Assembly: GCA_948567375.1 (NCBI GenBank)
Contig: OX419756.1
Location: 3,663,001-3,727,000 of the forward strand
Direction: 5' to 3'
Origin: Lunularia cruciata
Lineage: Eukaryota > Streptophyta > Marchantiopsida > Lunulariales > Lunulariaceae
DNA length: 64,000 nucleotides
The position numbers and the translations under genes are program-made. Within the stretch, counting starts at the first letter, position 1. Every line of letters begins with the position of its first letter. Below the pieces are notes generated by a model. That model saw only the letters and a program-made list of their open reading frames with translations, searched no databases and was not told the DNA's origin. Of the stretch, positions 50,960-62,530 are shown in pieces.

Positions 50960-51045
50960 GCCATTCCATCTGTGCTTTGTATGCACTTACTAAGTTTGGA
51001 TCTCTTGTTCCTTGAATGGCTTATGCTCTCATCTACTCATATCCA
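50960..51045 (+). repeat. Decayed R2 3' tail
   Basis: Reads TCTTGTTCCTTGAATGGCTT (from about 51003) where intact R2 tails read TCCCGTTCCTCGAACGGCTT. All three CpGs of the intact stem-loop have become TG, and a further C has become T. It documents that R2 copies in the AT-rich block are old and deaminated. Confidence 0.55.
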
Positions 51046-52228
51046 TGGAGTCCATTTGGAGCAGAATAATTTTCCAAAATGGTATTGGTATCCAAAAATT
51101 TAGCATTAAATCTAGATCAAAGTGTGTGCCTAAAATTATTCTAATTAGTCTAAGTTATGAGCTTATTTAACCATTTACCACAATTTTTTTCTTAGATCTA
51201 CCCCATACTCGTAAATCATCTCAAAGAGTTGCTAAGCTAAGGTTAAAATTCTAAGCCACCTTAGGCACCGTCTACTTCATATATAATTCTGTACATTTAA
51301 TCCTCTTTTCCTTCTTTGCTAATCAAATTATATACCAAACGAACTTAATTTTAGAGTGGTTTCCCTAGGGAGATTGGACCAAAAAGAAGTTTCTTGTAAA
51401 GCTCTCAATAAGATCTTAAGATCAAACAACAAGAAGAAAAGATATGAGCATCGTCGTATAAGATTAAAATATTTTCTAGTAAGATTAATCTTGTTTGATC
51501 TTAAGATTAAGTTTGGCTTTCTTTATCCAAATAGGAACTTTTATCTTTTCACCTCTTAGATAAAAGAATGACCCTTTTTTACAAAGAAAGTAGGAGTTTC
51601 ACTAAAATATATGAGGGATGAGGATGTGGTCAAATTCTTTAAATTATTTTGATAGTATTTGTAGGCAGATAAAATCAAAATAAGTACATAGAGTTATTCT
51701 TAAGAAGTTTTTGGAATGTTAGACTTGAGTAATTACAATGCAATTCTACAAGTTACAACTATGAACAAAGATCTCATTAAATTGTACAAATAATATGATG
51801 TTACTGATGAAATGTTAACAAGCTACTTCTAAAATTCTGTACAATTAAACCTATCTAAGTTATTATGGGATAAGTTAATAACCTCTCTATCTTAATGGAA
51901 AATGGATGGTCTCAACTTGGAACCAAAGGCTAAGTTAATAACCTCTACAACTTATATTTAATAAAATCTACTTGGTCCAATTTTTTTTTAAAATTTCTGA
52001 ATAGATATACATATACCATAATAATTTACCAATATCTAAGGTGTTCTTAACCAATCCCTTGGCTACCTATAGTAACTTAACCAAATTTTTTTGATGTAAC
52101 GTACTTTAAACCAATCCTTTATTTACTTGGCTTGAAACTTCCTTCATTAATCCCTTTACATTATAGGCTCTATTGCAAAATGGTAGAGCCTATAACCATC
52201 TCTTGCTCCAAACTATCATTAGCATCTT
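51046..52228. other. AT-rich stretch, no recognised gene
   Basis: Short ORFs such as 51356-51559 plus are lysine-rich AT-biased readings. No motif, repeat family or splice pattern was recognised. Confidence 0.35.
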
Positions 52229-53560
52229 CTACATCTCCATCATTATCCTTTTCTCTAGCAATATTTGCCAAAATTTCCTCCTCGGCTTGACTGTAGGTGA
52301 TTTGTTGTTTTTTGGATAGTTTAAGAGGTTACCAACATCCATTGGGTCCTTATAAGAACAATGATCTAATTGTTCTTGAATCTCCATAAGAACCTCAACC
52401 TCTTCAGTCATCTCAAGAATGATAGTCTCTTCTTGAGTATCATCAAATGTCTTGATACCATAATGCCTAAAGCAATTAGCAATAGCTTTTGACATTGTTG
52501 TTCCAAGCATCAACCAACATTTGAATTTCCTTGAGAACATCAATTGTTTTGATGTTGAACTCCTTGGCCAATAGCATGTCAAGGATTTGCTTGTTCAACT
52601 TTTTGCTAGCATGTGCCTTTAATAAACGGAATACCTGCATCATATGGTTTGAAATCATATTTGGAGGTAGAAAATAAACTTGGATGGTACAAAGAGGAAT
52701 AAAAGCTTTTGGATGAGCTGAATAATTATCAACTACCAAAAGTACTTTATTAAAACCTAAACTTTATGACCCTTCATGCACTTATCAAACCAACTCCAAA
52801 AAGATAAAAAGAAGAAATCCAAGCTTTGCCATTGTATTAATAAACATAACCAATATTTCCTTGGTTAATGCTCTTAAAGCATCAAAGATTATTATAGTCA
52901 CCAATAATCTTGAAAGCTATTTTATCACTTCCATCACCATTTATGCATACTATAACAATGAGTCATTCTTTGGACTGCTTCTTCCCTTCAAGCTGCTTTG
53001 TGGCAAGGGAGTTGTCGGCTTGAATATGGTATAATGAGAAAATCTCATCCATATTGTAAATATCTTTCCATTCATATTGTCCAAGGATTTGGTGAAGAGG
53101 AGGAATCTCATTTTGAAATAGCAACTATCGTCAAATTGGTGGTACGACCAAATCTAATGTTGCAATTTGAATCCTTTGAGCAAACCATTTGAGAATTTGA
53201 AAGGTTCAGTATTGAGGTAAAGTTCTCTAAGAAAATTGATGCCTTTCCCTGAAGGAGATCACCAAATATATTTACATTCCTTTGGTACTCAAAGAATCAT
53301 TGATAGAGTGCTTCTTCAACAAAAGGATACTTGATAGTTTGATGGGGCTTTATATTCTTGTTTTTGTTATCAAAATCCTTTTCAAGGCAGTAGGATGACC
53401 TTTTCAAGGTGTTGAATATATTGTTCCTTGAGTTACTATGATACTATATTTTTTCGTGATCCATTGGACCAAATCTATTTGAGTTAGAAAGGAGTTATCT
53501 CATTTTCTCTTGCACAAAGCCATATGCATTGCATCCATCAGGGTTGTTCACTTGAGAGAA
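52229..53560 (-). pseudogene. pogo-like (Tc1/mariner superfamily, DDE_1) transposase relic
   Basis: Minus-strand reading in several frames. From 5': a CENP-B/HTH-like segment (LVQWITKKYSI, near 53440-53480), then the catalytic core: NMDEIFSLYHIQADNSLATK (near 53050) with the first acidic residue, a KQSKE...VIVCINGDGSDK block, a GKAW block, then VVDNYSAHPK (near 52730) with the second acidic residue, FLPPN, and IANCFRHYGI near the C-terminus. The position of the third acidic residue (normally MDQG) reads MMQV, so the catalytic triad is broken even apart from the stops. Confidence 0.75.
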
Positions 53561-54377
53561 GACATGGTAATAATGATAAAGTAAAGGTAAGGATCAAAGG
53601 AGGAAAATGGATGGTCCTTTGGCCAAAACAATACAATATTGGTTCTCTACCTAACATTATATATCATTGAGGCAATTTGAGCTATCTCTTGTTGATAATA
53701 TTTAGTAAAGAAACTCTCCTATTTTGACACCTACAACAAGTTAAGGATCAATTGGCAATAGGGACCTTCTGGAACTGACTTGTTGCAAGATTTCTTAAGT
53801 GCTTAATGCTAAGGATTGATTGACTTCTAACCTTAACATTGACGTTTGATCTACGGCAAAGAGGTCTTTTTAGAACTCATCCACTCAAGGATTTTAAGTG
53901 ACTTCTATAACTAATACACCCACAAGATTTGTAAGGGTTGAATGCAGAGAACTTTTTGGCAAAGAGCACTTCTATAGCAAACCAATAGATTGAAATTGAA
54001 AGTCATCTCTACATTAAACTTCATCTAAACTTCTAGTCTAACTATGAACTGAAAGGTATGTCTATTATAAAAAACCAAAATTTATTTTTGTTATGAAATC
54101 CCTTGAATTCATACCCAAAAAATTTATTACAACCATGAAGACTCCATGCTTTCAAATGCCTTTCTTCTTGTCTCTCACCTGCTTGTTATCTATCACTTGC
54201 TTGTTATTGTCACTTGTTGTTGCAATCATATAATGATATTGTATATAGTAGTATATATATTGTATATAGTATCATCAGATGGGACCTAAAGTCAAAATTA
54301 AATGATAACCTATATAAGTTGATAACCTATCTAAGTTAATACAATTGGACTAGTGTAATACCAATAGCTAAACATAT
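53561..54377. other. AT-rich stretch, no recognised gene
   Basis: No coding reading of known family. A TATATA-rich low-complexity patch with repeated TTGTATATAG lies around 54235-54270. Confidence 0.35.
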
Positions 54378-54690
54378 GATCTAGAGGTGAAATTTGGTTT
54401 GGTAACATCTGAAAGGATGTTATATATGATAGAATAAATAGATTAGATAAAGGTATCACTAAAAGGGTACTTGTACACATAGGGTAAAAACCAAAATATG
54501 TTTGAAAACCATAGAACCAATAGCTATATATATGATCTAGAGGTGAAATTTGATTTGGGAACATCTGGAAGGATGTTACACATACTGTACTAAGTAGATC
54601 AGATAAAAATATCACCAAAAGATTACTTCTACTAATAGGGCAGAAACCAAAATATACCTGAACTTTGGAGATAATTTTGGAGGCCTAAAT
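54378..54690. repeat. Two tandem copies of a 156-bp unit
   Basis: GATCTAGAGGTGAAATTTG starts at 54378 and again, with one change, at 54534. Both copies run through AACATCT-GGATGTTA and an AGATAAA-ATCAC segment. A third, partial copy lies at about 49990-50120, next to the foldback at 50122. Confidence 0.7.
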
Positions 54691-54739
54691 AAATGAATTA
54701 TACCTAAAAAAATATGCATACTAACCCCCTCCCCCAATA

Positions 54740-55130
54740 GAGGAAAATTTGTTCTTCCCTCCCCTTGCTTTTCTCAACAAAAGCTTTCCAACAGTACCTC
54801 ACTTGTGTGATTCTGAGATTCCTATAAGAAGATTCTCTAAAGATTCCCTCCAATCAAAACCTATTTGACCAGCCAGATAGGACAAGGACTAACATCTCAC
54901 TCATCCAAAGCAACTAATCTAAGGATAGAACTTGTTGATAGCTCACCAATCCATGTATCTAATCCAAGGGTGGAGCTTCCTTGGAATGGATCCTCTTTGG
55001 TTATAAAATAAAGAGAAGGTGCTCCTTTGGTGCATCAGAGTTTTGAGTGTGAAACTTGTATTTTCTCTTCTATGTCTCTCTACTATCCTCGGGACATTAC
55101 AACTAGTCTCTAAAGTATTAACTTAGATAG
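54740..55130 (+). repeat. LTR-like dispersed repeat (plus copy 2)
   Basis: Shares with 22190-22450 the blocks TTTGACCAGCCAGATAG, CACCAATCCATGTAT and ATAAAATAAAGA followed by GGTGC. The order of a TATA-like stretch followed by a conserved leader fits an LTR promoter and R region. No matching partner LTR with coding DNA between was found in the window. Confidence 0.45.
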
Positions 55131-57246
55131 GTTTAACTATAGTATTGCTAAGGATAACTCTATTACACTTCCTACTGCCATTTTGAAAGGGCATGAGAAA
55201 ACTCAAACTTGGAAGGCAACAAGGAATGACAAAGAATGTCTTTATGGAGAATGATTTAAAAATATACCATATATCATTTACAAGGAAATATAATTGGGAG
55301 ATATTTTAGTAATTCTGAAATATTATGGTGATTATGAAGTGATACGTATAGGATAACAAGATAGAAGGAAGGAGCTTGTGGCAGGTTGATATAATGTTGG
55401 AGTGTGTAAGAGAACATAGGAGCAAAATCATTGCATAGCACAAAGTTAAATTTGAGGTTTATTTCAAATAGGACTCATCTTAGCATACCGTACTAGTGGC
55501 CACATTCTTTGACATTGAGGTTTCCTTAAAAGAAATTGATGGTTTATTGCAAAAGTAGTCAATATGGATCAACCTATTATTACTTCTTTGTATAAGAGAA
55601 TTTCCCTTTAGATGCTTGAATAAATCAATGATGGTTTATGTTATATAAATGAACCACAAGTTATTGTAGGACATCCTTATATAATAGCAGTGTGTTTTTA
55701 CTAATATTGTCATGGCTCTAAAAAAATTTGTGAGTTTTTTTGTAACTACCAACTACCTTGTGTTTACCAAATGGTTCTTCTCCAGCCTATGGATATTTTG
55801 TAAGTTCCCTAAACCATATATTTGTGTATATTTGGTAACAAGGAGATTATTTTTCTTCTTAGTTTTGGGAAAAAATTATTTTTATTATATATTTAAAAAG
55901 GTAAAATGGATGCATAGATTCTCTTATATCAAACAAAGAAAAGCATTGCCAAATAATTTAAGTATAAAAGAACTTATTGGAAGAAAACTCTTGCATTTGT
56001 TGACTTATATACTTGAATGAATGGATTTCTTATATACTTAATTTCTAAATATATCATATCTAATCATATATACTAAATTTCCTGACTTCTTTACTTGAAT
56101 GAGCAAATATCATCTGCCTAATACGCAATCATTTCTATTCCAATCAAACTCCTCTTTGATATTTTGTAAGATTTCATTGAGAAATATCTCAAAAAAAATA
56201 TGAAGGCATAGATTTCAATAAGATTTTTCTTTAGTTTGGATAAAAGATTTATGTTAAACCCTAAAACTACATATCCTATGCACTAAAAAATTAAACCCTT
56301 CACTAAAATATTAACAAAAACATAGAGAAAGCTTCGATAGAACTATAAGATAGGGACTTTGCAAGAGGGACTTTACAACAGAAGTTGTTGATGAACAACC
56401 ATGGAGGAAGTGTACTCCATCTAAAAAAAGCCCTTCCATGTGGGAGAAGGCAATGATAGACCTATAAGATAGATCTATAAGACAAGGTCTTTGTATGAGA
56501 AGCTACTACTACCGCTGTTGATGAATGAGTGTGGAGGAAGTGTACTACATGAATCTCAATCTCAATAGTGGAAGCGCATGTGAATTAACAAGGGAGGTAA
56601 TTTTTTGCAAAGGGTTTTTTGGGTAAAAAATTCAAGCTTGGTTCTTCAATTTTTGGTGATGTATGGTTCTAGTTTAGTAACCTTCTTTGTATATTTCACA
56701 TTTTTGGGATGTGTGTATACCATCTTGATAGATTGAAAAGATTTTCTCTTGGTGCAATACCAATGGCAATGAATATTGAAACATCATTGGATAGCTAATG
56801 GTTAGCTCTTAAGAAAGATAGCTTCATGATGATAATCATGAGACATATCTATTTTGGCTTCTATTTTCCAACAATTTTGTTCTTTATTTACTTTTGAGAT
56901 CCACTATTTGCTATTTGTCATTGTCCTCAGAAAAAAAATTCATGAGTGGAAGAAATTATGGAGTACTATACATACTATAGTTTATAATTTATGAATATAG
57001 AGTAGTAAATAATATAGTATGCTTCTTAACATTCTCTATGTGAGATGGCATAATGGCATTGTGCATGTTAACTTACAAAATAACATTATTAGTCTTGATA
57101 TGTTTGAAATGATATATTTTTTCAAGTTTAATATATTTGATTCTTTTATGATTGAAGTACAGTTTGCTTCCATTTTTTTACTAGGCAGTTCAAACCTATA
57201 TGTTAAAAGATGAACAAAGATAGAACAATCATAGGCCATTTAGTAT
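55131..57246. other. AT-rich stretch, no recognised gene
   Basis: The largest ORF (55712-56020 plus, 102 residues) is a phenylalanine- and lysine-rich AT-biased reading with no family. Nothing else recognisable. Confidence 0.35.
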
Positions 57247-57400
57247 AGGTAGATTTTTAACTTCCAAAATAGAAAAACTAGTCCAACATTTTGGACTTTT
57301 AGAGTACCCTAAAGTTTTGGACTAGGTAGATTTTTAACTTCCAAAATAGAAAAACTAGTCCAACATTTTGGACTTTTAGAGTAGCCTAAATTTGTGGACT
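57247..57400. repeat. Two tandem copies of a 77-bp unit
   Basis: AGGTAGATTTTTAACTTCC begins at 57247 and 57324. Both copies contain AGTCCAACATTTTGGACTTT, itself a short hairpin-capable sequence (AGTCCA/TGGACT). Confidence 0.8.
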
Positions 57401-57589
57401 ATCCTACTGCATTCTTCACCTTAGACTTCTAACATTCAACACCATGCTTCTAAGACATCATTGTAATGTGAATGGACGACATGCTTTAGAAACTTATAGA
57501 AATTACTTTTTAACTGAAGTCAATACTCTTGAACAATAGCTCTTAAATGATCCTTACCACTTGCTTTCCAAGCCTACCAAATAGAAGAG

Positions 57590-58080
57590 AAGTTTGTAGA
57601 CAATGGATACATCATGCACCTATTGTGGAGCTTTGCATTTTGCTTTTGAGACCACAAGAGAAACTCTTGGCTTCTCCTTTGGTTGCCAAAAGGGCAAGGT
57701 TTTACTCCATCCCTATAAGATCACCATCTCTTCTTTGTGATTGTCATCTTAGAGACAACTCCAAGTCCATAAACTTCATTATCTGCCAATTTGGCCCTTG
57801 CCGGTTTCAAGGCAAATGTTAAAACTAAAGCCCATCTTCATGTATCCAATCCAACCATTAGTACTCTATGAGAGTGGCTTGTGATATGTTTGGAAGTGAA
57901 TGTTGGGAAGCGCACAAATGTGTTGGTCGTTGGACCAAAGAACACCAACAGGTATGCTCATATCCATTTCAAAAAGTCAAAATGTTGTGCATTATTGCAA
58001 GTTTCTTCTTGATTGTGTTGTCAACATATTTCTCAATTTTCCTCTTGGAATGCTGAGACCACAAGTTTGAGGTCAATCAA
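57590..58080 (+). pseudogene. Possible Helitron Rep/helicase N-terminal relic
   Basis: One frame gives MDTSCTYCGALHFAFE from 57602, then GCQKGKVLLHPYK, resembling the CxxCGA...C...GKV.LPP zinc-binding stretch found before the HUH nuclease in plant Helitron proteins. An LALAGFKANV-like segment follows in another frame near 57795. Stops and frame changes break it. No Helitron ends were located. Confidence 0.4.
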
Positions 58081-58672
58081 TTTAAAATTGAAATGATTTT
58101 GGCAAGGTACATTTGTAATCCTTGTTAGTCATCAAATATGTTGGTGCAATAGACAGAAATAGCATGCCATAAGGTGTAATTCATGGCAAAGAGATACTTA
58201 TTTTCATGTTGGACCTCAATTTACTTGGTTGCCCACCATACTCGTAACTGCTCTTGGTTTCATTGGAACATGTAACATGAATCATATAGCTTGATTCAAC
58301 TCAATCCATCCAAGAAAGTTATATTTATGGCCACAAGCCTTGAAAACTTTGAAAAAGAGAACTCTTTTATTCAAAAGTACTTGCTCTAAGTATATGTCAA
58401 GATCTTGACCTTTCTTATCTAGGTTTAGATGTCTTGAGCTGTTTATGAAGCAAGGTATATTAAAAATTCAGAAAATTTATTATAAGCTTTTATTTTTGGT
58501 AGTCAGATTGAGAAGCTTGCAAGTTGTGAATGGTGTGTGATTCTATAAAAATTTTGGTTTTTTAAGCAAATAAGTTGTGGGTTCATCCAACCTCCTTATT
58601 GTATAATTTTCTTTTTTCTGCATAAAGAGTAGCAACCTTGGGTTTTTCTGTTTTTCAAGAGATCAAACAAAA
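58081..58672. other. AT-rich flank of the gypsy element
   Basis: No recognised gene. It is the sequence into which the LTR retrotransposon is inserted on its 3' side; the five bases next to the LTR end are CAAAA (58668-58672), the candidate half of a target duplication whose partner lies outside the window. Confidence 0.4.
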
Positions 58673-59334
58673 TGAGCTGTCGTGCGTATATACATCGCTA
58701 CACAACATGCATCGCTGTCAACATCATACACTATAGAAGCACAACTCACACATAAGTCATACATAGACTCTAAAGTGCCACAATAATCAGATTGCTTAAC
58801 ATTCTCAACTCAACTCAACTCAGATCAGTACTTGATCTGTCACTCTATAAACTGCCAACAATTGGGCACTGATTACAGTCAAGCCACACCCACTCAAGCA
58901 TAGAGAATCCAGGTGACGCTTGCCGGCCTCTGTCCACCATAGCCAGGAACTCGAAGGCTCAACATAGAGAAGTGAGCTCTCTGGAGCTCACTTCGAAACT
59001 ATACCCCCTTCGAGCTAGCATTGGAACCCTAACGGTCCCACTGACGGCACACTCGATGGTGCAAACGGTGCAAAGTGACGGTGGGCCCCACCGTGAAGTC
59101 AATACCCCGAACACCAAATCAGACTGTCGGAAAGTAGTCCCTGAGAAACTACTAGAATAACTCTAACTACTATCACTGGAACTCCAGTGTCCGAGCAACT
59201 AGATGTGGAACTACAAATGGCATGACAGCTGTCGTGCGTATATACATTGCTACACAACATACATCGCTATCAACATCATACACTATAGAAGCACAACTCA
59301 CACATAAGTCATACATAGACTCTAAAGTGCCACA
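58673..59334 (-). repeat. 3' LTR (662 bp, TG...CA) with an internal terminal duplication
   Basis: On the minus strand it begins TGTGGCACTTTAGAG directly after the polypurine tract and ends ACGACAGCTCA, giving canonical TG...CA termini. About 110 bp at its start (59334 to about 59227) are repeated near its end (58790 to about 58677) with only a few substitutions. The region between (58800-59220) is unique. The 5' LTR lies beyond the window, so LTR-LTR divergence cannot be measured. Confidence 0.7.
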
Positions 59335-59352
59335 ATCGCCCCCCTAGCTGGC
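59335..59352 (-). other. Polypurine tract of the gypsy element
   Basis: The minus strand reads AGGGGGGCGAT immediately before the TG of the 3' LTR, the expected position and composition of the plus-strand primer for second-strand synthesis. Confidence 0.65.
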
Positions 59353-59503
59353 GGTTAGGTCCCTCTAACTCCAGATAGCCATCTACTCTAAGTATATGGT
59401 ATACCCTCTAATGGGTAAAGATCAGGAGACCGGGTGCTATGGAGCCCCATCGTTAGTCGCCTGTCTGCAATCTATACCATATAAAGAATGAACTAGCTAT
59501 AGG

Positions 59504-60770
59504 TCAAGTACATCTAGGACATAACCACTGTCCCTGAGGAACCACCGTGAGGGGAGGAGTCATACATGCCATATGCCATCCTCTCGAACAGCTATCACAC
59601 ACTAACATAGTAGCAGCTCCACCAGAAGAGCCACATAACATACACCTCAAGCCTGCACGTACAAGTGCCAAGCTTGGGTCCATAGTACCATCAATGTTTG
59701 GGAGGTGGCATGGCGCACAATTGCGCACATGATCCTTCCAAACAACACCATCACGTCCTTCTAACACAAGGACTCCAGATAGCAAAACCTCGCGCACTCT
59801 CAAGATAGTGCGGCCTGTAGAAATATCAAGTGTCATTGGTGCTATCTGCTGTAGATATACATAGTCGCCTGGATGAAATCGACGGATCGAGGGTCTATAA
59901 CCTCCTCCTCGAATGGTAGCATAGCGTAAAGTATCTCTATGTTGAGCAATTGCCAAGTTCTCAAAGGCCATCGGCATCACTCTCTGAAAGATCTCTGCCC
60001 GTTGAGAACATGCGCTCATCCATACATCGGGGTCGTCCAAGTCCAAAACTATAGTAGCATCTCGACGAATGGCTATAGGTAAATCTGGATCTCGTCCATA
60101 GAGTAGAAAGTATGGAGAGAAAGATGCTAAGGAGGCTTGCCGGCTGAACCGATAGCCCATGGCCAACCAAGGTAATTGGAGAACCCAATCTCCCAAGTGG
60201 CCTCTCTACAAACCATACTTTCGCAATCCTCTCTTCACCGTCTGAACCACTCTCTCTGCTAAGCCATCTGCCTCAGGGTGATCTCGGGATGTAGTATGAT
60301 GATCAATCAAAGCCTTGTCACACAAGACCTGAAACTCCCCCAAGAACTCTGTACCCTGATCAGTCAAAACCTCAGCTGGTGCACCAAAATGACTAAGAAC
60401 TCAATCAAGGAACGAGTAAGCTGTCCCTTCACTAGACTTGTCAGGAAGTGCCACCAACTCAATCCACTTGGAGAAGTGCTCCACCATCACCAAAACATGC
60501 CAATGATGTCTCACAGTCAGCGATAAAGGTCCGGTGAAGTCCAAACTCCAACGGTAACCCAATCCCATGATAGGTAATGGATGATTGACGTAGGAGCGTA
60601 GGAGCATTGAATGATGCTCTAACTCGGTCACAAACCATACATCTGGCAACAAACTGCTATACCTCGGTCTGCATACCGTGCCACCAATAATGACTCTGGA
60701 GTAAGCTATATGTATGCTTTACTCCAAAATGTCCTAGCTCCACATGAGCATGACGGACCAACTGTGGTCT
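59504..60770 (-). pseudogene. Integrase with C-terminal PHD finger (broken)
   Basis: Zinc-binding N-terminus: HAHVELGH near 60730-60755 and CMVC near 60635. Catalytic core: YRWSLDFTGPL (first D, near 60540), EVLTDQGTEF (second D, near 60360), and ADGLAERVVQT (E, near 60255), so the DDE triad is present. A GDYVYL segment near 59855 resembles the C-terminal integrase barrel. The chain ends with a PHD finger (59645-59504): C-x2-C-x11-C-x2-C-x4-H-x2-C-x14-C-x2-C, including CDSC, GWHMAC and WLCPRC, all eight ligands intact, with Trp two before the last Cys pair. Breaks: TAG at 60658, TGA at 60401, TAG at 60206, a 1-base deletion near 60719 and a frameshift near 60590. PHD fingers often read histone H3 tails, so it may steer integration. 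Confidence 0.85.
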
Positions 60771-61179
60771 CTATGATGGAAATGGTACTACTCGCACTCT
60801 ACCATCCTCCCATACACGCAAAAGGTGTCTACCCTCCAATCTGAACCGTCTGGCTTGCTGAAGAACACGGTCTCTCTCCTTGGCCCCAATTGTGCCACCC
60901 ACAACACCAGTCCGAAGATAGTCCATTACTAAGACATCATCATGAATGTCTTGCTGAACTGTACCAATATCTTCACTCTCTGGATCTGTGACTTCAATAA
61001 CTCCTCTTGTATGCGCTGAGAGGGATACCACCAAAGCCTCTACAAATATACACAGAAAGGCCGATGCATGCCAACCTGGCACCATCTCCTCATCTGTCTC
61101 ACCATGCCAACGTGCTCTGGTCTGATCCTGCTGGCTGGGACATGGGTTTCTACTCAACCCATCTGCATCACGGTTCACC

Positions 61180-62530
61180 ACTCCAGGTCTGTGAACAACC
61201 GTGAAATCATACTCCTATAAAATCAGAGCCCATCGTGCAAGCTTCCTTGAAAGCTTGTCATACTTCATCAACCACTTCAGTGGCTGATGATCAGTGATGA
61301 GAGTGAAGGGGTTACCAAATAGGTAACATCAAAAATGTGCTACTGCCCAAACTGCAGCCAAGCACTCTCCCTCATATGAACTATACTTTGCCTCCGCTGA
61401 ATTGTTGGAGCGACTAGCATAGGCCACCACAAACTCCTTCTCCTCATCATCATGTTGGGTGAGCACCGCTCCAAGCCCCAACATACTCCAATCAGTGTGA
61501 ACCTGAAATGGTCGTCCCCTGATCGGTCTCCTCAAAATAGGAGCAGGTGTCAACCTCTCCTTGAGCTCTACAAAAGCTCTCTCATGCTCATCTCCCCAAC
61601 ACCACTCATGTGTAAGCTTGGTCAGCTTTGTCAAGGCCTTGGCAATGGCACTAAATCCTCTAACATAGTGGCGATAGAAGTTCGCCAACCCAAGGAATGC
61701 TCGCACTCTGCTCACATCCGTAGGCCGAGGAATACGTGCAATAGCCTCCACCTTGGTCTGCTGAACACCAAGTCCTCCGGGGTAGATAGTGTGACCTAAA
61801 TACTCAACCTGCTCGTGGAAGAACCTACACTTCCCAGGATGTAGTTTGAGTCCATGAGATCTCAACCTCTCAAAAACCTCTCAAACACCTCCAACAACTG
61901 TCTCTCATGCTCCTCCACAAGAGTGCTATAGACCAAAATGTCATCAATATAACACCGAGCAAAATCCAATCCAGCTAGGATCCTATCCATGACCCTCTGG
62001 AACTCAGCAGGAGCATTCTTCAACCCAAATGGTAAGAACCTCCACTGATATAACACATCCTTGCCGTGAGGATCAATAGCCCAAAATGTTGTCTTGGACT
62101 TATCCTCCTCCTTGATCGGCAACTGATGATATCCCGCTCGAAGATCCAAAGTACTAAAGACCTTTGCATGCCCAATCGCATCAAAAATCTCCTCCTGTGT
62201 AGGCATGGCATACCGATAAGCCCTGGTCTGTCGGTTGATAGGACGGTAATCTCTACACATCCGCCTATCTATATAGTTGCCATGCATATCCTTCTTGGCT
62301 GGCATCACTGTCGCTGATGCATATTCTCCATGTGAAATCTCCACCAAACCAACCTCAAAAAGGTCACTACTCCGGCTCTGAATCAATATCCTCTCCATAT
62401 CACTATATCGATAAGGACATCGGAAAATAGGTGTGTCGCTAGTCAGCTCAATCCATATACCAGGTCCCTTCAGAGCACCCAAATCCTTCATACTAAAGGC
62501 AAAACAAATCGTGTGACTCCTCAAGAACCT
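61180..62530 (-). pseudogene. Reverse transcriptase and RNase H (broken)
   Basis: RT blocks: CRDYRPIN, STLDLRAGYHQLP, LPFGLKNAPAEFQ and the catalytic YIDD at 61940-61951, then the thumb HPGKCRFF and YLGH. RNase H follows with VHTDWSMLGLGAVL (the first acid), YEGECLAAV (the Glu) and TDHQPLKWL. Between RT palm and thumb (61862-61890) an 11-bp near-duplicate of TTTGAGAGG shifts the frame. Stops at 61329 (TGA), 61215 (TAG) and 60771 (TAG, just downstream) break the RNase H and connection regions. The sequence otherwise is well conserved, suggesting loss of function is not ancient. Confidence 0.9.
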
